A stretch of DNA of 58,178 bases from Actinospineispora spinosispora DSM 44797 (GTDB taxonomy: Bacteria; Actinomycetota; Actinomycetes; Mycobacteriales; Pseudonocardiaceae). The stretch lies in NCBI RefSeq assembly GCF_000429025.1, contig NZ_AUBB01000047.1:1-58178 (forward strand), read 5' to 3'. Positions 7,940-14,947 of this stretch are shown here, piece by piece. Position numbers and translations under genes: made by a program. The notes beneath the pieces were generated by a model, which made no database searches, was not told where the DNA came from, and worked only from the letters and a program-made list of their open reading frames with translations. How positions within the stretch are numbered: the stretch's first letter is position 1; every line of letters starts with the position of its first letter.

Positions 7940-8829
7940 TATCGGAATCGCTCGATGAGCGTGAGCTTGTCGAGGTCGCGCAGCGTGTCCGATTCCGGCG
8001 CGGTCCGGAGAGTGAAGGTGACGGCGAAGGTCGGCCAGGGCGCACCCGCCCGCAGGACACGGAGAAACTCTTCTCCGAATCGCCTCCCATTCGGGAACTG
8101 GTCGCCACGCTCCCACCGCCATGCCGCGAACATCGCAAGGACGAGCTGTCGACAGTCGTCGAGCACCCCTCGGTCGACGTTCGGATAGTGCTCGCAGACA
8201 TCTTCGGGAGCGTGCGCCAGGTCGAACTCGACGGGTCCACGACAGCGCGTCTCCAGGTCGATGAACAACGGGCCGATCTTCGTGCTGAGCACATTGCCCG
8301 AGTGCGGCTCGCCGTGCAGCAACTGCTCCACGGCGCCGCGGTCCTCGATCGCCTGACGCAGGCTCGCCAGCCTGCCGCCGAGAAAACACCCGGTCCGCAT
8401 CGGCGAGGTCCGGCGAGAGCTCCGGGTCGGCGACGACCTGTCGCGCCTCCGTGATTCGATCCAAGAAGCTCGGGCCCGGCACATCGACCCTGCGCATGCC
8501 GGCGTGCAACCACTGCAGCGCCTCGGCGTAGTCGACCGGTGAGACGTGAGGTCTCACCGGCTCGTAAAAGGTCCACAGGTCACCGCGAAGCCGTCGCGTG
8601 TATACAACCTCGGTTCCACCCGAGGCTCCAGGAGACCCACCGGAGCCCCGAGCTCGGCGAGCCGTTGAGCGAGCTCGACTTCGCCCTGCGCGGCCCGTTG
8701 TCCCGCTGGAGCGACCCGGGCGAGGACGTCGCACGGCGTCAGCCGCAGTGCCAGCCTGCCCGGCCGATGCGCCCACGGCGGCGCCGGTGGCGGGTCAGGT
8801 CGTCGGAACGGTGGGGGCACGAACACCAC
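7940..8829 (-). pseudogene. aminoglycoside-phosphotransferase-family (APH) gene broken by two frameshifts
   Basis: Three minus-strand frames together give one APH-type kinase. The first is an N-terminal piece with ELAQRLAELGAPVGLLEPRV (8829 to about 8575). The middle piece has FYEPVRPHVSPVDYAEALQW (to about 8390). The C-terminal piece has the catalytic LLHGEPHSGNVL and the metal-binding IDLETRCRGPVEFDLAHA (to 7940). In family terms these are the Brenner HG(D/E)xHxxN loop and the (I/V)D(W/L)E motif. Frame switches near 8575 and 8388 destroy the reading frame unless they are sequencing errors. It may once have phosphorylated an antibiotic or a small metabolite. Confidence 0.75.
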
Positions 8830-8915
8830 CGGTGCGCAGAAATCAGTTCGTTACCACAAAACCGTTTGCGACAGACCGCGCCGAGCACCGGCATGAAACG
8901 GGACCCGAGTCGAAG

Positions 8916-9614
8916 TCACTCAGGCGACGTCATCGAACCTGACATCAGTCGATCTTGAGGTGTACTCGACTCAAGGAGCTGTCTGCACTGCTGCGCGCAC
9001 GCTCTCAGAGGCGCCGTGCTCTGGCTGGCTTTCGCCATCGACATAGCACCCGAGTAGGCCCCTATGACGAAGACGGCCAGCTGGCCGGGGTCGATTCCCG
9101 TCAGATAGCCCTCAGCCTGGTCGGCCCGTAGTTTGTCCTCGATCGCCGAGTGCCACTGTTCGAACACGGCATGGAGCGCCTTGCGGAAGTCGGCGTCCGG
9201 CGCGGCGGCGAGTTCCAGTGTCAGATTGTTCAACGGGCAGCCGAGAATCGTCTCATCCGTTTCTATGGACTCGGCGATCTGGTCGAGTACGGTCAGAATC
9301 CCCGCGGTCGCGGTACGAGCGGAAATCACCGGCTGTATCCACGTTCGCTCGATGGCCTGCGCGACGCGGTCCTGGATGACGGCCAGCCCGAGCGACTTCT
9401 TCGTCGGGAAATGGTGGTGGAAGCCACCGCTGGTCACGCCCGCCAGCCGCATGACCTCGCTGGTGGAGGTCGAGTGGTAGCCGTGCATCTGGAACGCGCC
9501 CATGGCGGCATCGAGGATCTTCCGCCGCACAGCGACGGGATTCCTGGTGCGACGTCGCTCCGGTGCCGTTGATCCATCCACCGTGGCGTCGACGTCTGTA
9601 CCCGCAGGTGCCAT
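8916..9614 (-). CDS. TetR-family transcriptional repressor
   Basis: 232 residues from the ATG at 9614. A TetR_N helix-turn-helix lies at about residues 30-75 (ILDAAMGAFQMHGYHSTSTS, then VTSGGFHHHFPTKKSL), followed by a helical ligand domain. It is divergent from the NIPSNAP/SnoaL-like pair, and a 37-bp palindrome lies between the two starts, so it most likely represses both itself and that operon until a small ligand binds. The ligand domain resembles the AcrR/YxaF-like (TetR_C) group only loosely, so the inducer cannot be predicted. Confidence 0.88.
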   Translation of the reverse strand: MAPAGTDVDATVDGSTAPERRRTRNPVAVRRKILDAAMGAFQMHGYHSTSTSEVMRLAGVTSGGFHHHFPTKKSLGLAVIQDRVAQAIERTWIQPVISARTATAGILTVLDQIAESIETDETILGCPLNNLTLELAAAPDADFRKALHAVFEQWHSAIEDKLRADQAEGYLTGIDPGQLAVFVIGAYSGAMSMAKASQSTAPLRACAQQCRQLLESSTPQDRLMSGSMTSPE

Positions 9615-9631
9615 GGCAGCAGGCTATCACC

Positions 9632-9677
9632 TTGACAAAACAGGTCGACCGGTCTGTACTACAGACAGGTCAACCTG
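9632..9677 (+). promoter_or_regulatory. promoter and TetR operator for the NIPSNAP operon
   Basis: TTGACA at 9632-9637 and TGTACT at 9655-9660 are 17 bases apart. A palindrome centred on 9659 covers the -10 region: GACCGGTCTGT (9647-9657), 3-base centre, ACAGACAGGTC (9661-9671), 10 of 11 positions matching. It is extended by outer CAGGT (9641) and ACCTG (9677) in register. A repressor here would block RNA polymerase directly. Assignment to the adjacent TetR protein is inference from position. Confidence 0.7.
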
Positions 9678-9697
9678 TAGCTAAGAAAGCAGAGATC

Positions 9698-10477
9698 ATG
9701 GCAACCGTCCCAGCAGGCACCCTCAGTCCCCCGCGACCGGCGAGCGGACTCAGCAGTCCAGTCCTCGAGCTGCGGCAGTACACGTTTCTGCCCGGAGCCA
9801 GAGACACGTTCATCGAGCTGTTCGACCGCGAGTTCATCGGCCCTCAGGAAGCGGCGGGCGCGCGGATCGTCGGCCAGTTCCGCGATCTCGGGGACCCGAA
9901 CCGTTTCATCTGGCTACGCGGCTTCCCCGACATGATCACCCGCAAAAAGGCATTGGAAACGTTCTACAACGAAGCGCCTGCGTGGATAACCCACGGCGAC
10001 ACAGTTCGGTCACTGTTGATCGACCACACCGACGTGCTGCTGCTCAAGCCGGTTCGCCCGGACACCGGCTTCGCCCTCGATGACGCCGCCCAGAGACCGG
10101 CCATCGAATCGGACACTCCGAACGATGTCGTGATCGTGACGATCCATCATCTCGACAAAACCCACACGGCCACGTTCATGGATTTCTATGAGACCGTGGC
10201 GGTGCCCGCCGTCCAGAAAGCCGGCGCCCACTTCCTCGGGATGTTCGAGACGAACCACAGCCCGAACGACTTCCCAGTCCTACCAGTCCGCGAAAACCAA
10301 AACGTCTTCATCACCTTCACCGGATTCGCGGACCTGAATAAATATCACGATTTCCTGACCGCACTCGGGAAACCATGGAAGGAGGACGTGTATCCCAGAC
10401 TCACCAGCCAGCTGATCAGGCCACCCCAGACTCTGAGACTGACCCCGACGACACGCTCGCAACTGCGCAGCCACTAG
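9698..10477 (+). CDS. NIPSNAP-family protein
   Basis: 259 residues from the ATG at 9698. The longer open frame upstream crosses the promoter. Two ferredoxin-like alpha/beta NIPSNAP repeats are visible: LELRQYTFLPGARDTFIELF at residues 23-42 with QFRDL and RFIWLRGFPDM after it, and a second half starting DVVIVTIHHL. The family is structurally close to dimeric alpha/beta-barrel monooxygenases but has no agreed biochemical role. It is transcribed with a SnoaL-like protein from a TetR-controlled promoter, suggesting response to, and modification of, a small hydrophobic compound. Confidence 0.85.
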   Translation: MATVPAGTLSPPRPASGLSSPVLELRQYTFLPGARDTFIELFDREFIGPQEAAGARIVGQFRDLGDPNRFIWLRGFPDMITRKKALETFYNEAPAWITHGDTVRSLLIDHTDVLLLKPVRPDTGFALDDAAQRPAIESDTPNDVVIVTIHHLDKTHTATFMDFYETVAVPAVQKAGAHFLGMFETNHSPNDFPVLPVRENQNVFITFTGFADLNKYHDFLTALGKPWKEDVYPRLTSQLIRPPQTLRLTPTTRSQLRSH

Positions 10478-10488
10478 GAGACACGACG

Positions 10489-10887
10489 ATGACCGCGATA
10501 ACGACAACGGACGAACTCACCGAATCGTCGGTGACCGCCGCACTGAAACGGTACGAGAAGCTCTTCGCCGAAGGTGACATCGACACAATCGTGGAGGACT
10601 TCACCGATGACGTCGAGGTCCGCTACGCACCGCTCCCCCCGTTCACCGGGAAAGAAAATCTTCGCAAGATGCTCAAGGAGCGACTCGCCAACATTCGCGA
10701 TTATCGACTGTCGAAGCAGGTAGAAGTACTCAGCCCACCTCAGTTCGCGGCATCCTGGACCGGCAGCTGGACCGACGCCACCACCGGCAAAGAAATCCAG
10801 ATCTTCGGACTCGAAATCCTGACCGTGCGCGACGGCAAGTTCAGCCGCTGGTCGGTAAGCACGTCCACCTGGGAATCTGACAGCTAA
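10489..10887 (+). CDS. SnoaL-like/NTF2-fold protein
   Basis: 132 residues from the ATG at 10489, with AGGAG at 10476-10480. The pattern ALKRYEKLFAEGDIDTIVED then FTDDVEVRY, later SWTG and ILTVRDGKFSRWSV, is that of NTF2-fold SnoaL/ketosteroid-isomerase-like proteins, cone-shaped alpha+beta pockets for hydrophobic small molecules. It is 11 bases after the NIPSNAP gene and before a strong terminator hairpin, so it is the last gene of a two-gene operon. Catalysis cannot be assigned. Confidence 0.8.
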   Translation: MTAITTTDELTESSVTAALKRYEKLFAEGDIDTIVEDFTDDVEVRYAPLPPFTGKENLRKMLKERLANIRDYRLSKQVEVLSPPQFAASWTGSWTDATTGKEIQIFGLEILTVRDGKFSRWSVSTSTWESDS

Positions 10888-10927
10888 ACCACCTCACCAA
10901 GGGGTCAGCGCCCCATCGTTCCGACGT

Positions 10928-10973
10928 CACGGTGGGTGTCCCACGTGGTCGACCACGTGGGGCACCCACCGTG
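10928..10973 (+). terminator. 46-bp near-perfect inverted repeat, terminator of the NIPSNAP operon
   Basis: Arms run outward from the centre between 10950 and 10951. The inner CCCACGTGGTC (10940-10950) pairs with GACCACGTGGG. The outer CACGGTGGGTG (10928-10938) pairs with CACCCACCGTG, with one G-U type mismatch between them. It begins 40 bases after the SnoaL-like stop. There is no long T run, as is common in actinobacteria. Confidence 0.75.
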
Positions 10974-10979
10974 GTTCAG

Positions 10980-11205
10980 CCTCATCAGGAGACTGTTCGA
11001 GCGGGTGCGCGCGAGCAACTGGGCGACCACGTCCGGATCGATGGCGGTGCCCCGGCAAAGACCCGATTCAGTGCATCCAGGAACTCCGAGACCCGCCCCA
11101 CCTGCTCCCTCAGCAGATAGCCCAGGCGGGAGCTCCCGTAAGCAAGCAGCTCAGTGGCGAAAGCCTGCTCCACGTATGCCGACAACACAAGCACGGCAAG
11201 GTACG
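10980..11205 (-). pseudogene. NarL/LuxR-type response-regulator receiver fragment
   Basis: The minus strand reads AVLVLSAYVEQAFATELLAY then GYLLREQVGRVSEFLDALNR. This matches the beta4-alpha5 part of NarL-type receivers (VLVLSxYVE..YATELL..G..GYLLK), where Arg replaces the usual conserved Lys in YLLK. After the AG it switches frame into AIDPDVVAQLLARTRS, the normal linker to the LuxR helix-turn-helix. The phosphoacceptor Asp and the DNA-binding domain are both missing. An IS3 fragment abuts its upstream side. Confidence 0.7.
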
Positions 11206-11267
11206 ATTGTCGCTGCCTCGCCTCGACCGCCCCAGCTGGAGCGCATGATTGTAGCTCGGTGAGGCGC

Positions 11268-11417
11268 GCCATTGAACGATTCGGCTAGCACCTTATCGGA
11301 ACATGATCCGACTCGGCCCATCGACGGTCGGATACCGAGTTGAGTGACCGCTTCCGCGAAGCCTCGGCTGAGGTATTGCGAGCCCCGATCGCTAGGCAAT
11401 ATCGCCTCGGGTTCGAG
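11268..11417 (-). mobile_element. IS3-family transposase (OrfB) fragment
   Basis: The minus strand encodes PSDRGSQYLSRGFAEAVTQL then GIRPSMGRVGSCSDKVLAES. This is the middle of the IS3 OrfB integrase core: the second catalytic Asp in HSDRGSQY (here preceded by P instead of H), with the third acidic residue in the ...AESF segment. Only about 50 residues remain and no terminal repeats were recognised. It is a dead remnant. Confidence 0.75.
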
Positions 11418-11868
11418 GGGTGATGTACTGACCATGCAAACCAGTCGAGACCTCACGAAGATGAGCAGGCAGCAAATGGACGAAGCAGCGACCGCAGTCA
11501 AAAGCGGCCACCGAAATTGGCTGAGATTCGAACCCGCACCGCCAGAACACGTGCACAACGAGAACTATCGAACGACGAGCAATCTCAAGAAGAGTATCCC
11601 CGATCACATGGACTCTGACTGGAGACACGCCACTCTAGCGAGAGGGTTTCCTACCGCAAAACAAAGAAACAATTCATCGCTCTGAGGTTTCCCGACATAT
11701 CAAGCGACTGGCCCTTGATCAGCGAGTTTCCCCAGTTCCGCGCCATACGACCACTGTGCAGTCAACGCACAAACCACGTCAATCTGCTTCGGCATCGCCA
11801 CTCTCTGCATCGCGCTCGACCTTGCGACGGACAGCATCGAACTCATCACAGGTGCGAAAGGGGCCTTG
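11418..11868. other. gene-poor stretch between fragments
   Basis: Short open frames exist on both strands but none has a recognisable motif, ribosome site or codon pattern like the neighbours. The local base composition is visibly less GC-rich than flanking operons. I see no gene, repeat or RNA structure that I can support here. Confidence 0.4.
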
Positions 11869-12183
11869 TCAATCGTTCCACTCGTGCTCATCTACGGAGT
11901 CATCGCAGTAGCCGCTCCCTGCGTGGGTCATCGGGGCGCGAAACGTGCCGCGGTAGACTCTCGGGCTGACACCGGCGATCTCCCGAAAGCGCTCCCGGAA
12001 GGCCGTGGGCGATCCGAAGCCCACGAGTTCACCGATTCGCTCGCAGGAATGGTCGGTCTGCTCCAACAGTCGTTGCGCCAGTCGAACGCGCTGCCGATTC
12101 ATCCAGTTCAGCGGCGTCGTGCCGGTCTGAGCGCGAAACTGGCGACTGAATGTCCGAGGGCTCATCGACGCCCGCGATGCCAA
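11869..12183 (-). pseudogene. AraC-family regulator, C-terminal DNA-binding domain only
   Basis: 104 residues covering the double helix-turn-helix of AraC proteins: MSPRTFSRQFRAQTGTTPLN (first HTH) and RIGELVGFGSPTAFRERFRE (second HTH), ending GVSPRVYRGTF. Typical GlxA-type members have about 200 additional N-terminal residues, which are absent. The sequence immediately upstream on the same strand is IS3 OrfB, so the gene was truncated by that element. Expression from its internal ATG is possible but unlikely to be functional. Confidence 0.8.
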
Positions 12184-12510
12184 CTCACTGGCGGGCCGGG
12201 CTTGCGGTGGCGGTCGCGTCGGCGGGCATGGACCGACCAGAGCAGTCGGAGCGTGCAGAACCTGTTCACGCGGCGGTTGCGCGAGGCCATCCAGCCTTGG
12301 TCGGCGAGTTCGTCGGTGATGTAGCGGTAGCCGAACTCGGGGTCGTCGTGGTGAACGTCGAGAGCGGCGTTGATCAGGTGAGCGTCGTCGTAGTCGCGGT
12401 CAGAGACGGGTTTGGCGCGCGGCGCAAGATCTCATTCTCCTGCTCGAGCTGTTTCGTCCGCTTCCGGAGCTCGCGGTTCTCCGCCTCGAGATCGCTCTCG
12501 CCGGTCTTGG
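12184..12510 (-). mobile_element. IS3-family element remnant (OrfA tail and OrfB start)
   Basis: Reading the minus strand downward: DLEAENRELRKRTKQLEQEN is the leucine-zipper tail of OrfA. It shifts into PVSDRDYDDAHLINAALDVH then DPEFGYRYITDELADQGWMA and LLWSVHARRR, the N-terminal HTH_21 region of OrfB. The OrfA/OrfB frame change is normal for the family. The catalytic DDE core is missing from this copy. A separate core piece lies at 11268-11417, possibly of the same element. Confidence 0.75.
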
Positions 12511-12535
12511 CTGACGTATCGGGTACGTCGGCACT

Positions 12536-12763
12536 GTTCAGCCGACCGCCGTCAGAGATCTCTACGGAGCCGTCCAACACGAAGGAGCAACGAAAGGACT
12601 TCTCATCACCACCGGGGGCTTCGGCCCCAGTAGTTACGCCTGGGCGAACGGGAAACCGCTCACTCTCATCACTGGAACCGAACTACTTCACCTCTGCCAG
12701 GAATACAGCATTCCTGCAAGGATTCTTCACCCTCCCAGAGCGAGGCGCACACGTGCGAACTAA
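12536..12763 (+). pseudogene. C-terminal fragment of an Mrr-type restriction endonuclease
   Basis: The plus strand reads PTAVRDLYGAVQHEGATKGL, then LITTGGFGPSSYAWANGKPL and ITGTELLHLCQEYSIPARIL, ending at TAA 12761. This is the C-terminal part of the Mrr_cat nuclease fold, after the QxK catalytic block (AVRDLYGxVQxEGAxKGLLxTTxxFGxxS). The catalytic Asp and QAK residues would lie upstream and are absent, replaced by IS3 sequence. A central piece of the same protein family occurs at 57729-57933 on the other strand. Confidence 0.7.
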
Positions 12764-12828
12764 AGATTGCCGAATACGTCGTTAATACTTCTCAGAGAGA
12801 GTGCCAAGTTTCCGCCCGCGCCTCGTGA

Positions 12829-13836
12829 TCAATCTGTTTCGTATCTGACTCTCGATGGGTAGGGTCGTTGGTGAGTATGAGAGGGCTCCGGTGCATTGCT
12901 AGACGATGTCAGCTGGGCGACTGACTGGTCGAGTGCGCCGGACACATCGAGGTCGGCCATCGCCTCAACCAGATCGCTGGCCTCGGCCGAAGGCGGCACG
13001 CGGTCAACTGTCATGAGAGCGACCGTGGGATGTGGGCTAGGCTCGGCTAGGGCGATAGCACGGGTGCTGGGAGGTAGGCCAAGGCCGTGTAGCCAGGTGT
13101 GGGCCACGATGCCGGACCATCGGCCGGTGGCAACATGCGCGTAGACCGCACCAATGGAGTCGGCTCTCAAGACTGGGCCTCGGCGGCTACTGCCGGCTGG
13201 GGCGAGCACTGCTTCGAGAACGTCTCGGTTCTCCTCGTCGGCGGTCAGAGCGCAGATCGGTTGCGTCGCGGCTTCTGACCACGTGACGGCGTCTCGGTGC
13301 CCGTATTCGCCCTCGGCGGCGAGCAGTAGATAACGCTCTTGGTAGAGGCTGATAGAGCGGGTGTGAGCGGGAGGACACGACGTGAGGTAGATCAGCCCGG
13401 CGTCCAGTTCGAAATTAGCGAGCTTTCGGATGATCGCTCGGCACGGCAGTACTTCTACACGGATCCGAGCCAGCTTGTGGATCGAGGAGAACGATGAGGT
13501 GAGCAGTGGGGCGACTGGAGCCGCGGCGAGTATCACCCCGATGCGCAATGTGGCAGGGAGACCCTGTCTCATCCGGCTGAGGTCGTCTCGCAGGTGGACT
13601 TCCTCGGAAAGGAGATGCTGCGCCCATCCCACGAGGTGTTGTCCCTCAGGTGTCAACCCAGCGAATCGTTGACGACGCCGCACGATCGTTACGCCGAGTG
13701 CGAGTTCGAGCTTGCGGATGGCGGTAGATAGCGCCGGCTGGCTCACCCCACAGGCCGCGGCAGCGCGGGCAAAGTGTTGTTCACGGGACAAGGCCAGGAG
13801 ATACTCCAGCTGACGAGTCTGGATATCGCCAGTCAT
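12829..13836 (-). CDS. LysR-family transcriptional regulator
   Basis: 335 residues from the ATG at 13836 (MTGDIQTRQLEYLLALSREQ). A longer open frame exists, but its extra 31 residues are low-complexity and lie outside the fold. N-terminal winged HTH: HFARAAAACGVSQPALSTAI at residues 16-35, with the linker helix after. The effector domain starts at LRIGVI near residue 92. It is divergent from the mobA-AOR-fdh cluster, with 211 bases between starts. Formate dehydrogenase operons elsewhere are often governed by such a LysR protein (FdsR type), so control of this region by formate or molybdate is a reasonable inference. Confidence 0.85.
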   Translation of the reverse strand: MTGDIQTRQLEYLLALSREQHFARAAAACGVSQPALSTAIRKLELALGVTIVRRRQRFAGLTPEGQHLVGWAQHLLSEEVHLRDDLSRMRQGLPATLRIGVILAAAPVAPLLTSSFSSIHKLARIRVEVLPCRAIIRKLANFELDAGLIYLTSCPPAHTRSISLYQERYLLLAAEGEYGHRDAVTWSEAATQPICALTADEENRDVLEAVLAPAGSSRRGPVLRADSIGAVYAHVATGRWSGIVAHTWLHGLGLPPSTRAIALAEPSPHPTVALMTVDRVPPSAEASDLVEAMADLDVSGALDQSVAQLTSSSNAPEPSHTHQRPYPSRVRYETD

Positions 13837-14047
13837 GCCTCTGCCGCCTTCCCCATATCGGATTGTCCGTACCGCGTGCGATGAGCGAGTTCTGCGCGCG
13901 GGCACACTACTCGCATTTCGCCTTTCCAAGCTGCCAGATCACGCCCTCGGACGGACACCAAGGCTGCTTCAGATGATGGCGGCCATCCGGCGCCGGTCGT
14001 TTGGCGCCATAGCCAGAACTCCTCCGGCCGCGGGCTAGCATCGCTGC

Positions 14048-14908
14048 GTGCAGACCGGTGTCGATGTCGCGGCGGGCGTGGTGCTTGCCGGTGGGCGTTC
14101 GTCCCGGATGGGCGCGCCGAAGTCAGGCCTGGAGTGGCACGGTTCGACCCTTCTATATCGCACGGCGGCGCTGGTTGCCCGCGCGGTGGACGGTCCTGTT
14201 GTTGTCGTGAGTGCCCCCGGGCAGGTGCTCCCCGCGCTACCGGCCGGGGTGACGGTCGTGGAGGACCCGGTCGAAGGGCTGGGCCCGATGCAGGGCATCG
14301 CCGCCGGGCTTGCCTCGGTCGCCGATCGCGCGGGATCGGCATTCGTGTGCTCGACGGACATGCCGTTCCTGCACACCGCGTTCATCCGGCGAGTGCTGCA
14401 CGCAGCCGCTGACCCGGAGGTGGACATGGTGCTTCCGGTGGCGCGTGGTTTCCGACAGCCGCTGGCCGCCGCGTATCGGACCACACTGGCCGGGCTGATC
14501 ACGACCCTGATCGCCCAGGGCGATCTGCGGCCGGGCATGTTGTTCAAACACTGCGCGGTACGTCAGCTCGACGACACAGAGTTGCTCGCGGACCCCACAC
14601 TGGCCCGGTACGACCCCGGGCTGGAATCCGTGGTCAACGTCAACACACCGGACGACTACGCGGAAGCCCACGCGCGCCCGCCGATCGAGATCACCGTGCA
14701 GTGTTTCGGCGCGCTCGCCGGGGGCGGCCGGCGAGGTGCACGTCCGGTGCGGGCGGCCACGCTGGGCGAGGCCGCGGCAGGCGTAGGGCTGGCGCTGGAT
14801 CGTCATGTCGTCGCCGCGTTGAACGGCGACCAGATCACCCGCGACGAGCAGTTTCCGCTGGTCGCCGGGGACAGCGTGGCGTTCCTATCCGCCGATGCCG
14901 GTGGCTGA
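14048..14908 (+). CDS. mobA: MobA (Mo-cofactor guanylyltransferase) fused to a MoaD-like domain
   Basis: 286 residues from a GTG. Residues 8-27 (AAGVVLAGGRSSRMGAPKSG) are the nucleotide-binding GGxSxRMGxxK motif of MobA, followed by TDMPFL (metal Asp) near 103. MobA attaches GMP to molybdopterin to make MGD. From about residue 212 a second domain, ITVQCFGALAGGG..., has the beta-grasp pattern of MoaD/ThiS and ends exactly in DAGG, matching the C-terminal Gly-Gly that is thiocarboxylated for pterin sulfuration. Such MoaD-like domains accompany aldehyde:ferredoxin oxidoreductases, and the next gene is one. The fusion would couple sulfur supply or pterin handling with nucleotide addition. Confidence 0.8.
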   Translation: MQTGVDVAAGVVLAGGRSSRMGAPKSGLEWHGSTLLYRTAALVARAVDGPVVVVSAPGQVLPALPAGVTVVEDPVEGLGPMQGIAAGLASVADRAGSAFVCSTDMPFLHTAFIRRVLHAAADPEVDMVLPVARGFRQPLAAAYRTTLAGLITTLIAQGDLRPGMLFKHCAVRQLDDTELLADPTLARYDPGLESVVNVNTPDDYAEAHARPPIEITVQCFGALAGGGRRGARPVRAATLGEAAAGVGLALDRHVVAALNGDQITRDEQFPLVAGDSVAFLSADAGG

Positions 14909-14947
14909 GAACCCGCTGCCGCGCGCCGGAGGGCATACAGTCGTCCG

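Noticed and set aside
11344..11685. 113-residue plus-strand frame in the IS3 remnant region
   Set aside because: No motif and no ribosome site; it overlaps the antisense IS3 OrfB fragment for its first 70 bases.
13837..13929. N-terminal extension of the LysR regulator
   Set aside because: The extra 31 residues precede the HTH fold, are low in family character, and ATG 13836 fits the usual domain start.
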